From Candidatus Omnitrophota bacterium (GTDB lineage: Bacteria; Omnitrophota; Gorgyraeia; Tantalellales; Tantalellaceae), in assembly GCA_028715965.1 (NCBI GenBank), contig JAQUQS010000012.1, forward strand, positions 1 to 51,078: a stretch of 51,078 nucleotides of DNA. Reading direction: 5' to 3'. The notes under the pieces are model-generated. The model did not search any database. It saw only the letters and a program-made list of their open reading frames with translations, and was not told where the DNA came from. Below are positions 27,001 through 42,000 of this stretch, in pieces. A program made the translations under genes and the position numbers. Position 1 is the first letter of the stretch; every line of letters begins with the position of its first letter.

Positions 27001-30000
27001 AGTGAAGGTCTATTCCAATAGCTCAATGACAGATATTGTCGCGGTTTATACATACGCTAAGGTCGACGTGGGGGATGGCGTATATAACATGATGCTCTCT
27101 TCCATAGAGACCGAGGAGAACGGGGCGAAGGTAATTTACGGGTTCAACGAGGCAGGCGGTTTTATCGTATCGAAAACGATCGAAACGGCCGATATGGGCA
27201 CGCTCGAGTTCGCCTATACCGCCTCAGGCGAGGTAATATCGGTCCGGCAAACTCCGGAAGGCGGGGCCCAAACGCCTGATGGGAACACGGCCACATCGGT
27301 TATTTACTATTTTGACGGTAACGGCGCTATGAACCGTAAGGATTTCCTCGACGCCGAGGGAAGTGTGGTAGGTAACAGCCGGTATGTCAATAGCGGCGGT
27401 GTGCTCGTTAACCGGTATTATCCTGGTAGCACATCTTCCAGCGGGAATTTTGTCGGAGAGTATGCCGTGGGAGCGTCTGAATTCATCGAAGTAACCGGGA
27501 TGACTGATATTGACGGGATATTGACCACATTTAACACGCCATACACGATAGTAACTACTACCATACATGAATATGACAGCGAGGGCCGCGCGCTCAGAAT
27601 GACGCGAACGACGGTGGACGGTGGCCAGACGACTACGGATGTTACCGGGAATATCGACGGCCGTGGCCGTACAAGTATAGTGAACGGTGAGATCGTGGTC
27701 GACGCCGTGATCGTCAAAAATCATGGGCTTGAAGGCGGGGAGCGGATACAGATTGATGGCGGGGCGTTCGCCGGGACATGGTATGTTGTGTACATCGATA
27801 AGGATACGTTCGCGTTATCTTATAACGCCAATGGCACCAATATCGCGACCTTCGAATGTTTCTGCGCTAATTATTATGCTGACCCGAGCCTCATAATGGA
27901 CCTGATATCCCGGGGTATCGACCCGGCTACATATAATCCGGATAATCGCGAACATCTATTGCATACGGATTGGTCCCTGATAGACCCAGACCATTATGAC
28001 GGGTCGTTCAAGGTCATATCAGGAGGAAAAGCCGCTTCGTGCAATCACATTACAACGGTAGAAACGGTCATTGACAGTTATAACGCCAAGGGCGAGGTCC
28101 TGCGCATGACGCGTACTATCACCGATGGAAGCAATATGAGCGTGGAAAAGGACGTTGTGGACCGGGAATACCGTAACGGCTTGTTAGAGTATTCGAAGGT
28201 TGAAGTTACGGAGATCGAGGATTCCGTGAGTAGCGAATATATGGTCGAGACCCGGATCCTTAAATATGATCTTTCCGGCAATGTTGTCAGGATGGACCGG
28301 ACAACGCGGGATAATGAAAAAACTACCCGAGAAAAAGACCTGGCCGACCGCGTATATGATTCTAATGGACGTATTGTGTATTCCAAAATGGTGGTCGGGG
28401 TCACTGATAATGCCAAGAATGAAACTTCGGTCACTACGGAAGAGACGATCATACACGCCTATAATGATGACGACCAGGTGCTGAGAATGACGCAAACCAC
28501 TGTTGATGGCGATCTTTGTACGGTCGTGACCGATACCGCGGACAGGCAATATGATAATACCGGGAACCTGGTTTACTATAACACTGACGTAACGGAGACC
28601 GCAGGGGAGAATTATTTTGGAGAATTAGTGAACATGGGAGGCGGCGAATATTACCAGAACGTATATTCGGACGAGGCGATGACGAATCTTTCCGCGACAT
28701 ACTATTACAAGAACATAGGAGGCAAACGATATACGACCAGGAAGGTGACCACGGAGAATGGTATCGGCGTTACATATTATTACACTACGGACCAGGGGAT
28801 TGATAAGAACCGCGTGGAGAGAAAGGTCCTCGACGAAGCCGATGCTAATGGGTGTACCGAATACGGGTTCTATAACGAAGACTGGCTGGGGCGAGGGTAC
28901 GGCAGGGTTGAATACGCTGTATTTGCCGAGACCAGGACGGCGCCGGACGGGGTAGGTTACACGGTCGCCCGGTATGAGTATGACAGCGAGGGAAAAGTCT
29001 CAAGTGAAAGTTTCTATGACGGAAGCATATCCGATGGGACCTATGTAGGCACAGCTTCTTATTCCGGTTATTACGCTTCGGGTAGTACCGAGTACGCGTA
29101 TATGAGCTATGTGTCTTCGTCCGGCGAAGATCATATGATGGTAAGCTTTATCAACCAGTATTCAAGCGTTTCCGAGCCGCTTACTGAAGATTCATATTAC
29201 TTCGGTGATATAGAGGAAACCTCTTCCTCCGGCAAGTATACATACTTCACGCAGAAGGTATACAGTGACGCGGACAAGACTAACCTTGTCGCGACATACC
29301 AGTATATGCAGGTAGAGGGTGAGGATATGTACCTGAGATATAAGATACTGTCTTCGGAGGATGGTTTCAGGACCATGTATTACTATAACGCTGACGGAAG
29401 TCTTTTGTATAAGAATGTTTACGACGGATATAACGGACAGGATGTAAAGGTGTACTACGACCGGGACAATAATGACAGGGTGTCGTATATTGTTTTTGAT
29501 TCAGCCCAGACGGACGTGTTGAGCGGAGAGAGTTTCAAGGCCGTTGAGTATGTCTATGATCCTAGCGGTAAGATAATAGAGGCGAAGTTGCGTGACTACG
29601 AAAGCGCTGTGGGCAAGAGTTACGGCCTCGTGGCATCATACCTGTTCGACGGCGCCAGCGGGACGGTGTCGTGTGTGGACGACACCGGTGAGTTGGTCGC
29701 GGTAAGAAAGAACATGGGTACGATGGACCTCTCAAAGACCACACAGCAGTCTACCATGCCGCTGAGCCTGAACAATTCATACTCCGTCGAGGTCTCTATA
29801 GACAAGTATGATGCCCGCGGCTTGATACTGATGATGACCCGTACCACTACCAGGGACGGCGTGGTGACCGTGGAAAAGGATGTAGAGGAAAGAACGTATG
29901 ACGCGAGCGGTAACCTTACCAACTCCAATATCGCGGTGTACCAGTATTCCCTGGATCCCGATACGGCGATGAATGAGAACGGTAGCGGGAGTTTCTTCGG

Positions 30001-33000
30001 TGATATCATGGATATCGGAAACGACCTGTTCCAGGTCAATGTTTACAGCGACGAGGCCATGACCGACCTGGTCTCGGTATATACGTATAAGAAGGTAAAG
30101 GACAGCTCCGGTGCGTATTCAATGGTCCTGTTAAAAATTGAGACTACTGAGGATGGCAATAAGGTCACGTATAATTTTAACAGTGACATGAACTATATCG
30201 CGTCTAAAGTGGTGGAAACCGCGGATGGTGGTTCCATTGACTACCGCTACCGCAGCGATGGCCGTCTTTACTATATGATACAAACCCTGCCGGGCGGTAT
30301 TACTGCCCCAGACGGCTCCAGGGCGGACGACGCGATATATTCTTACAATTCCGACGGCACTCTCTACTGTGTACAGTATCGTAAAGATGGAAATATAATA
30401 GGCAGAAGCAACTATGATACGATCGGAGGGAAGACCACCAAATCATATTATTCCGGCAACAATACTTCTGACCGTGATCTGATAGGTGAATACACGTTTA
30501 CCGATGACGATAACGAATACATGATGCTTGACGCAAAAGGCGATATTACGGGCGTTATGGCTGATATGGACGTGCCGTTCAGTTTCGTTTCGACGACGGT
30601 CCACAGTTATGACTCCAAGGGGAACGTAAAGCGTATGACGCGGGTAACTTCCGAGGGCATGGTCCGCATGGTGGAAAAAGACACAAGCGACAGAAGATAC
30701 GACGCGGCCGGTAACCTTACTTATTTCAGCACTGAAACAACGATCACGGAGAATGGCGATTTCCTGAGCCGGACCGTTGAGGAGACCAACATCTATTCCT
30801 ATAACTCACTGGGACAGGTCGCGCGTAAGAGAACATCCATAGATACATATAACGAGAGCGGAAGCCGTATCGGCGAAACGACCACGACCGATATCGCCGA
30901 CCGCAAATATAACCTTGAGGGCACGCTTTCTTACTCGTATGTCACGGTCTCCGAATACAAGGGCGGATATACAACGGCTTCCACCATTGAGACGGAACGC
31001 GCATACGATACGGATAACAATGTGGTTAAGGTGCGAAAAACAACTACGGAAGGCACAAAGTTGACCATAGAGGAAGACGCGGTGGCGCGACAGTATGATA
31101 CTGAAGGACGGTTGGCATACTCAAAGATAACAACGACAACTGTGGACAACAGCACCGGGGAAAGGACGGTCTCTAGCGAAGAGACCGTTATCCATAAGTA
31201 CAACTCGAAGGACCAGGTAGTAAGGATGACGCAAACCCGGGTAGACGGGGCTGTCTGTACGGTCGTTACCGATGTCGAGGACCGTAGGTACGACTCTAAA
31301 GGTAATCTTGTTTACTACAATACGGATGTGACGGAGACCGGAGGGGAGAATTATCTTGGCGATATCGTAAGCCTCGGCAACGGGCAGTATAAACAGAACG
31401 TGTATTCGGACGAGGAGATGGTGAACCTGGTGTCCGTATATTACTATAAAGACATAGGGAGCGATAGGTATACAACGAAAAAGGAAACAACGGAAAATGG
31501 CGTTGGAGTAACGTATTATTACGCCACGGACCAAGGGATAGACAAGAACAGGATCGTCAGGAAAGTGCTCGACGCGCCGGATGCGAACGGATGTGTTGAA
31601 TACAGGTTCTATAACGAGGACTGGCAGGGACGTGGGTATGGGAAAGTACAATACGCTTTCTATGCCGATACACAAACCGCACCATATGGCATGGAATACA
31701 CAATTTCCCGGTTCATCTATGACGGGGAAGGCAATTTGACGGAAGAAAAGTTGTATAACGGTAAGGTGTCAGCGGAGACTTACGTTGGCAGTGCTAAATA
31801 CAGCGATTATCACGTTAGTAATGGTGCCGCGAGGACGGAATACATATACGTTACTTATGAGCCGCGTATAACCGAAGATCCGGACATCGTCGGGATGATA
31901 GAACAATACGGATCTATGCCTGGCTCATTGGCTGGGAAGTATATGGGTGATATGGAGCAGACCAGTACTTCCAGCAGCTGGACATATTACCGGCAGTATG
32001 TATACGCGGATGCGGCCAAAACACAACTGGTCGCTACATGTTATTACAGGGAGTCGGCAAGCCAAGGAGTGGACAGGTTCATGTACAGCATGTCCGTCAA
32101 TGAAGACGGCGTCAACGCAAGCTATAACTACGACCAGAACGGCAATATTACGAGCAAACGTATAAACAATGCTTTCGATTATGTTGATGTTGAGGTGCGT
32201 TTTGATCCCGAGAATAGTGGCCGAGTGAGTTCGATAACATTCTCCTCCTCCATAGGCGACCAGTATAGCGACCTGGAGTTCCAGGGAGTATCCTGCGAAT
32301 ATGACCAGAGCGGTAAGCTCGTTTCCCTGCATGCCTATGAATCCAAGTATAACATGGACCAGGATGACCCGGTCAAATTCAGCTATACCCTGGGCTCGGA
32401 TGGCTGGACCCGCGGGGGAGAGGCTACGCGTTCATATATAAGTTCCAGCAATTCGGACCTATTCGATATCATAGCGGTCAAGATCGACACCTCGAGGCTC
32501 GATCATGCATACAATGTAAAAGTAGAGGTGGACTTATATGATTCCAAGGGCCAGGTGCTCAGGATGACAGAGACCGTTACGGACGGGAACAACATAACGG
32601 TAACTGCCGATATATCCGACAGGGTGTACAACGTCTATGGCGACCTATTATCGACAGAAAAATCCGTACTACAGGCTACAGCTGATCCCGAGCTGGCCGC
32701 GAACCAGAACAGTGCCGGGTATTATTTCAGCGGTTTCACATCAAGCGACGGCAAGAGCTATACGGTGAAGGTCTACAGTGATGAAGCCATGACCGACCTT
32801 GTCGCCACCCGTTACTATACCAAAAGTGTGGAAGGTGAGGGGAACGATGCTGTAACGGTCATGGTCCTGAAAAGCATAACGGCGGTAGAGGACGGATGCA
32901 ATGTGGTTTACAAATATAATTACGCTTACGGGTACCTTGACACGAAGATCGTGAACACCGTTGATGAGAGCGGGAACCCGGTCACATACACATATCATTA

Positions 33001-36000
33001 CAATGGTGAGAATGTCACCAGCATTTATTATGCCGGCGGCGACGGAATAACGGCGCCTAATGGTGAAACGGCCGCCAGGGTCGATTTTTCATATGACAGT
33101 GAAGGCCGTGTATACCTGAAGAGGTTTTACGATACTACAGGCGCGAGCCATGAGATCGCGAGCTGTAAGTATGAGTATGATGCCGAAGGCAATGTGACAA
33201 AACATTTCTACAATGGCTCACATTCCAGTTCGTCCGCCTATGTGGGGACCCTCCCGATGGACGAAGATGAGTTCCTGGCTGCGGATAAAATGAACGCCGG
33301 CATCATGGTGGATAAGTACCACGCGCCATACACTATCATACTCACGACCATCAACAGTTATAACGCGGACGGGAATGTTAACCGAATGACCCGTTCCACC
33401 CTTGATTGTGGGTCAACTTCAAGAAATATCGGCACATTTACCATTGAAAAGGATAGCCGTAACCGGACATATGACTCCAGCGGTCGTCTTATCTATTCGG
33501 ATGTCTCTGTGCGAAAGGGCGAAAGTTCGTATAACATCGATGGAGGAAACGAACACCTGTCGGTACAGCCTGAAAAATACAGTGTCGAGACGCGGTATGC
33601 CTATAATTCCTTGGGGCAGGTCGCGCGGATGTACGTCGAGACCGATCGGACGTCCGGTATTGATACCATTGAGCAGGACGTTGAGGACAGGAAGTATGAC
33701 ATGAACGGGGCGCTCACGTATTCTAACGTTCATGTCCACCAGGGGTATACGTCAAGGACCGAGCTATACACACACGGCGTGCAGGATTATCATAGTAAAA
33801 CCTTCTTTGAATATGACGAGGATGGCCGTGTCATCAATTCGCTGGTCATCGACTCCGCTTCGGACAGCCACGGGGACAATATCTTCACATACACTACTAA
33901 TATCCATGTTGATGAGTATGATGCGATGGGGAGGATAGCCCGCGCTACAACGACAGTTACGAAAGAAACGCAATATGTGAAGCTGGAATCCGTTGAAAAA
34001 GATGTTGCCGCGCGCCGATATGACAACGCCGGGAATATCGTGTACTCAAGGACACAGAAGAGCGAAACAACTACGGATCTTGTGTCCGGAGAGGTCTTTG
34101 CCCGGAACTATATCGAGGAGCATACGATACACGAATATGATAAGGACGGCAACGTGCTCAATGAGACCATGACCGTCATCGAGAACGGGAGAACGACGAC
34201 AACGCGCGACCTTACTAATAAGGTCTATTATAACGGGGTTGTCGCCCGTTCCTATGTGGAAGTATGTGAGTCTACCGGTTCGGGGAACGACCATGTCTAT
34301 ACGGTAAAAATAGATGCCGGTACCTACGAAGGTAATTATTATTCTGGTACCGTGCTGCCCAAAAGGGTGACCGTGACCATCACCGACGGGGATACCATAA
34401 CGGTCGAGCAGGACGTAAAAGACCGGGAATATGACAATTTTGGCCAGCTTATACGCGCTTACATGCGCGTGTCCGAGACCACGGGCGATAGCGTTGTGAC
34501 GACAAATAAGGTAGTGAACATAACTTCCTATGATCATTTTGGTAATGTGTTGAGCTATAAAGAGGATATCTTGAAGGGGTACGCGGGCAGTTCATATAGT
34601 TCCAAGGACATCATTCGCACTAACACATACACGCTTAATTACGATGATGCGGGAAATGCCATGAACGCGACCTGTACCGTAAAGATAACGGGCGGGAGTA
34701 CGACAACGACCACGGTATCGTCTGGGGAATTCCGGTTGCCTGCTACGCTGAAAACGTCACGTCAGGAGATGATCTTTATCTCGAACGCTTCCATTGGGAG
34801 GCGGACATATTATTATAGCCCGCCGCCACCCCCGAGAGTTTCAGTAACGAACCAGACATTCGATGAGAATGGTAATGTGCTCAGGGAGACTGTTACTATT
34901 CTGGATGGCGGCAAAACGACCGTCATTACGGATATTGAGGACCGGCAATATGACGAGAACGGGAATGTTACTTATTCCAAGAAGGAAACGACTGTTACCA
35001 CTTCCGGAGGGTCCAGCCAAACATCCATACAGGAAATAGTCGTGCATGGATATGACGTGGACGGCAACATATTGCAGATGACACAGACCACGGTATCCGG
35101 GGGTATCACTACGGTAGTTACGGATATGTGTGACAGGACATATGATGAAAATGGACGTTTGACCTCATATTCGCAAAAGGTGGTTGAGACCGGCGACGGA
35201 CTTGATCATACATATTTCGAGTCGCTACAGATACTTTCTTATGCGAATGGTACGGACGATATACTTCGCATGACAAAGACCATTACGGATAACGGGGTCA
35301 CCACGGTAATGACGGACATTGCGGATCGTGAGTACCAGGCCGGCGGGCTTCTCCGCTATTCGAATGTGGAGATACATGAGACCGGGGAAGGGCTGGACCA
35401 TGTTTATACCAAAGAAACAGATATCGTGATGTACGACCAGTATGACCAGGTCCTGCGCATGAACGTTACTATCCATGATGGGGGGCTGACATCGATAGAA
35501 AAGGATATAGCGAACCGGACATATGATGACTTCGGGAATCTTCTTTCAGCGACGACAGAAGTGACCGAGCTTGGAACCGGCCTCCGCCATGTATACACTG
35601 AAACGCTGGAGATAGCTTCTTACAACGGTCTGGGACAGATAAACAGGATGACGAGGACGACGGTCGACGGCGTGACTACGACCATCGTCGAGGATATCGC
35701 TGACAGGGGGTATGACAGTGTAGGAAGGTTCATCAGCTCGACCGCGAATAAAAGCGCGTACGAGATGTCCGGAAAAGATCGGAACACATTGTATGAGAAC
35801 GTAAAGTCGATAACGCAGGTCAACGCGTATAATAGCGTCAGCCTTATATCGCGAATGACCACGATAGAGAACGGCGTTACGAAGAAAGATGTAGCGGACC
35901 GGCTTTACGACCTGCAAGGCCGCCTTCTGTACTCCAAAGTGTCTGTGCCCAAGAAACAGGTCGCGTTATCTTCTGCCACGACCAGGACATATCTGGCGTA

Positions 36001-39000
36001 TGTTGAAGAAACGACTGTGCAGGAATATAACGATCTGGGCCAGATAATGTACCAGTCAGTCGTAAAGATATATGAGGACGGGGATAATCGTTCATTTGAG
36101 AACATCCCCGACCCGATGGAATATGACAGGGAGGGTAACCTCCTGGATGATTTCGCGTTCCCGGATGATCGGAGATATGTTGACCAAACGATGGCTGAAC
36201 CGGAGGCCGAAGCGAGTTCAAGCGCCAAATCCACGCTGAACAACAGGCAAATTGTCCAGAAGCAGAAGAGCGGGGCGATAAATTCCGGTGGATCGTTCAA
36301 TTTCGGGGGCTCGCAGAGCTACACGCCGTCATATTCTCCATCTTACCCGACGAACTCATATTCGAGTTATTTCGGAGACTTCTATTCGGATCCCTACTCA
36401 TTCAATTACTCTACCTATGAGGCGCTGCCGTTGTATGACTTCCTGATACCGGCGTCGGAGATGATCGTCCCACTGTATGATTTCAGCTCCGGGGATTATT
36501 TCTCGTCATCAAGTTATTCTTATCCAACATACCAGAACTATTATGACCCGTATTCGAACTATTTCAATAATTCGGGAAGCTACTATTCTTCGTCGTATAG
36601 TTTCGAAATGTTCGATTACGGGCAGGATTATTCCATACCGATATCTCCCTATGCCGGAAATCTCAACCAGGCCTGGTTCGGTTCAGACAACTCTTACTAT
36701 GCCGCGACCACTTCGGACAGCATGTGGGCCTCGTCTGGATATAACTTCTTTGATTTTACCGATCCGGGGATTGGCCTGGACGGCCTTTATTCGGACGATT
36801 CCTGGCTTACTTATTACGCGACGGACAATAAGAATCCGTATGATGTCGGTTTGTGGAATTCGGGTATGTTCAATAGCACCATACAATCAGTAATTGATAC
36901 CGGCACGGCGAGCGCAGAGTACGGCTATCTGGACCTTATGGGGTCGGTAGCGAAGGGTTACAATGACATCTATGGAACTAACCTGGACATCTCAAACATC
37001 TACGACTATGTTACGGTCCTTGATTATATATCAACATACGCCGAAGATAGTGCTATATACGGCGTGACCGGGGCGGATGTCATGTTTGAAAGTTCATATT
37101 TCTCCGCCGGTTCCATATACGATATGATCGGGTCCACCTATGACGACCTTAATAATTTTGACTGGAGTGCCTTTGCTCTGGAGAACGATACTGAAGGTTA
37201 TGGGACCGACACATCATCAAGTTGGTGGTCCGATCTCTATGACAATAGCGGTTCATTCTTCCAGGATGTAATGGATGAGAGCTTGACGGTATTCGATACG
37301 ATACAAGATATCGTCAAGATCGATTGCGATGGCGGCGCCGCTCTCGGTTATGAATATTTTTCCTCCATGGCAGATGAGTGGATCGATGCCGGTCTGGGCG
37401 TTATGCGGCAGGGCGATGATAGCATGTTCAACCATGCGATAGCTTACGCGACCAACGCGATCACCGGTACCATCGGTTTCTTCAGTAATACCGATTTCAT
37501 GCTGACCACCGCTACTAATCTCGAAGAATTCGCTTCGGGGTTATGGGATACCATGACGGTGCCAGAATCATACACATCATATGACTATATGAGTACCTAT
37601 GACCTCCCGACCGTTGATTATACGGAAACATATAGTCAGCCGGTCCAAATATATGATTCTCCTTTGGTCTATGAGCCATCAGGAAATAACGAGATATTCG
37701 CGACCAGTTCTATGAGCGGCACTGACTATATCAACCTGTACGATCCATCTTATTCGTCCCAGTCGACCAAGGTCGAAAGTTATGTATATACCCAAACTGT
37801 TCCCGCGGCAGTGTCACTTTCCAGCACGTCGTACCCGGACCTGGCCGCCACGGAAAGCTACGGAGGAACGATAGACTCTGCGGCCGGAGACCTCTTGCAG
37901 AACATTACATATGAAGCCGATACGTACATGCAGTACATGGAAAGTACCGTGGACATAGGTTCCTATATGTCGACCGGGGTAGAAAGCTATAACAGCGCCA
38001 TTTCCACGATACAGAACCCACTTGATTCGATCAGCATGCAGGATGTATATGAAAATAACGTGGGCGGGCAATTGGACCCGGTTGTGAGTTATACTCCCGA
38101 CATCAATAACTTCATCGGAGACGATATATTTGCGGGAATATCTTCCGTAGGTTCGTTCGACATGCCCGAAGCCGGGGCCCAGGGGATCAATGCCATGTTC
38201 GACCTGCCTGACATGGACATGCACGCAGGGATAGATGACATCAACATGGGAATGCAAACGCCCAATGTGGGGTCGCTCAACATGCCGGATATGGCGCATT
38301 TCGATCCGGGACTCGAGCCGGGGGTAGGGTTTGATCCCGTGGACAATGTGTATATGCCTGATATCAACGCCCAGATAGACGTTGTAGATAAGGTCACAGG
38401 CCCGTTAATGAGCGCAAACGCGGGATCTGTGGACATATCGGACATCTCCGGAGGATTCAACGCGTTCGACACCGCGGCCGTTCCTGAACTGAATATGGAC
38501 GTTACCCAACGTTCCTTCGACATGTTCGACCCAGGTACTTTGAATAAAGACTCTCTTATTCAAGCTGTTTCCGATATCCAGATGAACGTTCCTTCGGCTA
38601 TACCATCCGGAACAGGAATGGGAGCAGGCCTGTTGATGTCCCTGACGTCGGATGCTTTCTTTGACAAAGGCGTAAGCATTGCTGATATTGAGAACATGAA
38701 CGCGCCGACCACATTGCCGTCAGGAACAGCCGTGTCCGAACTCTACGATACCAGCGCGATAAGTACGGCTTCCATACCAATGCCGCAACCACAAAATTAT
38801 GAAACTGCCGCTATGAGCGAACCGGCTCAACTTGACCGGACAGGCAATGTCCAGGCCCCGATATCGGCTATGAATGATCTCAGCGCGATGTCCGACGCCG
38901 GATCGACGTATGAAGCTCCTACGACACTTAAATTGCTGGACGCGTTTGGCGATGGCCCTTCCGGTGCCCTTTTTGGCGGGGAGAGTATAAACACACATAT

Positions 39001-42000
39001 CTCCCAGCTGGTAAATAACGCTATCCTGTCGGGTGATGCGGGAAGCGCGGATACGGATATTAACCTTGAATCCAGGTCCATGAGCCAGGATATCTCCCAG
39101 GCTATAGACCTGCGCAGCACTATAGGCGCGGATATGTCTACCATACCGACATATGACGGAAATGTGCGGAGTTCCGCGGGTAATGAGATCTCCATGAATT
39201 ACGGTGTTCCAAGCGCTTCTGGTATTTCCGGAGTTACCACTAACAGTGAATTCCTTGCAAACACGGGCATGCCAGGTAGCGTAAGCTCGATCGACCCTGC
39301 TGCGACCGCGATACCAAGTCAGTCTTACGGAACTACGGCTGCCGGCTTGGGAGAAGGATCTCAAAGTATTCCATTCATGACGGACAGTCCGCTTGGCAAT
39401 GCTAACTACGACACGATGAACACCGATATCCGACAGGCTGGTATACCATCGACCACTACCGCTTTCGGATCGTCGAACGAGAACGCGGTTTTTGACGATC
39501 TCTCCGGTTCCAGTGAAAAGATGGGGATGGAAGCTATCTATGGGTCATTGCCAGGACAGAATGTCGGCAATATCGGAGATATACCCGCTATTTACCAGAG
39601 AGATGTCGCTGGCACGAATGCCGCCATATATCAGGATAATGGCGCAACCGGTGAATTATCCCCACTGAACAGTTTTGATCCAGGAACGACCATGTATGGG
39701 ATGGACAGCGTGGGGTCATCATATGCGGGGTTGCCTGATATCCTGGGTGGTTTTGACCCCAATGGATATTCTAGCGGCATACAAGGGGCGGATCATATGT
39801 CCTTAATGTCTGCCGGGGTAGGCGGCGAGGTAACTTCCGCCGCGGGGATAGATCTGAACGCCGGGATATCGGGGGCATCCATTAACATGACGGATGCCGG
39901 ATTCAGCGGCGAACTTTACGACGGGGGTATGCCGGTATCGTACGGTATCGACTATGTCAATTCGTCAGCGTCCCTGGGATATGGAACAAATGGTGGCGGC
40001 CAGGGTCGATCCGGATCGGTAGATGCGACCTTTGACATTACCGGTGCCGGAATGAACACAAGTATCCTTGATATGCGATCCGGTCCGGGTGAGCAATACA
40101 TGGATACATCGATCGGTGATATCGGCGGAACAGGTTATTATACTAACGATATATACGGCCTTGGCTCGGGAAGCATGGGGCAATACGCTAACGGAGGTAA
40201 TATTGGTCTATCGAGTATTTCCATGGCGGATACAGAGACCTTGTATGGGCTGGGGGACGGACAGGGTATGGGAAGTTCCATGGCTAATACGCGTGACTTT
40301 GCCGGTTCGGGTGTTACGTCGAATATCGGTATCCCGGGCAGTACGGATAACACCATGTTCTATGGGGCCGATATGGACATTTATTCCTCGACCCAGGCCA
40401 TGATCGGGGAGGCCACAGGCCTGGACGTATACCAGACTTCGTCCTTTAACGACCTGTCATGGGGTATGGGGTTGGACGAATATAATGTGGACATTAACGG
40501 GATGTCTCTCACCGACCTTCCTTCCTTGGACAACGCGTATATCGATACTAATGGATATCAAGATATCTTCTCCGGCGGGAACGCATACGGTATGGCGGGC
40601 TATGAGTTCGACACTGTAGACCTTATGGGGGTCGGAGCCGAAGACGGTTCGTTCACAGGTGCCGGATATGACGCCGGTGCTTATGACGGTATCTTCGGTA
40701 TGGGGCTGTACACGGATGATATGGGGTACGGGGCGCTATTCTCGGATGCGATGTATGATCTTGACAGTGCCGTGGCGGGAAATATGGACTTTGGCGATCT
40801 TACCTCACAGATATTGAGCAGCCTGGACACGTATGAAACCTCGATATACGGGACAGATATATTAGGCCTGAATGAGCTTGCTAATATGCTCGCGGAATTC
40901 GGCGACCTGTCTATGATGGATGGGTTTTTCGCTTCCGCTGTGTCTGACGATCTCTCGGGTATATATAACGCTTTAGATAGCGGAATGATGGGCTTATATG
41001 ATACCGCGTCAGGGTTGTATGGGGAAAGTATCGTGCCGGACTCGATGGGGGCCGCGACCACCAAGACAGGCTCTCAAGCATTAACTGATGTTCGATCTCA
41101 GGATGTCGCCTCTGCCGTGAGTAATGCAACGGACGGCATGGGCTTGCAGGATACGCTTGGTCTTTTTGACGTGTTACGCGACGATACGGCTATGCAGGCG
41201 GCAAAAGAACTTATGGCTCCGCTCGACCAACCGTCAATGCCGCTTGGGTTCAAGACGCAGGGCTATATGGCCACAGTTGAGATAGATGGTAAAGTTGTAC
41301 CATTCGACGCAAGCCGTAACAAGGTGTTCCAGATCGAAGCCACCCCAAAGACGATACAGGGGTTCGAGGGCTTCGATATTGGGCGTGATACGGCCGAGCA
41401 GCTAAGCCCCGGGGACAGGGTACAGACGACATTCACCGGGATAGACGGCAGCCAGAGCTCGGAATGGTATATCGTAAGCGCCGACAGCAAGAAATTGCAA
41501 GTTTATAACAGCGAGGGCAAAGTTGGTATCGCGGAAGAGACGGGCATAACGATGACGACGACGAACGGGCTTGGCAGGGAACACGCGCTTACGAACGCGC
41601 AAGTATTAACGCTGGAGCTAGGGAGCCAACCGACTAACATGTATCCATTAGCAACGGCCCGCATATTGTCGAACTCGACGAATTATGTACGTACCGATAT
41701 CCCGGGTACCGGAGACTCAAGAACAGGGTCGTCGGTATACGAAGGCATGCATACGAACGCGACGGTAACGAATTATCATGAAGTTGGACTTACGGGAAAC
41801 TGGATACAGCTTGACGGAAGTATTGTCGAGCAGTTCGGTGGTAACACCGGGTATAACGCGCAGGGCAGGAATGTTGAATGGAACACCGCGGGAACGACAT
41901 TGAACTTCGCTTCACCGGAGATAGGGGTAACAGGGTTCCTGGACAATGGCCGAGCTATATACACGGGTTCTCTCACCTATACGGGAGACAGGAACTCCCC

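Noticed and set aside
35900-36180. Rhs-type core with C-terminal toxin
   Set aside because: The YD blocks resemble Rhs repeats, but the DPxGxxxxD-type core and cleavage signature are not visible after the last repeat; a low-complexity spacer follows.
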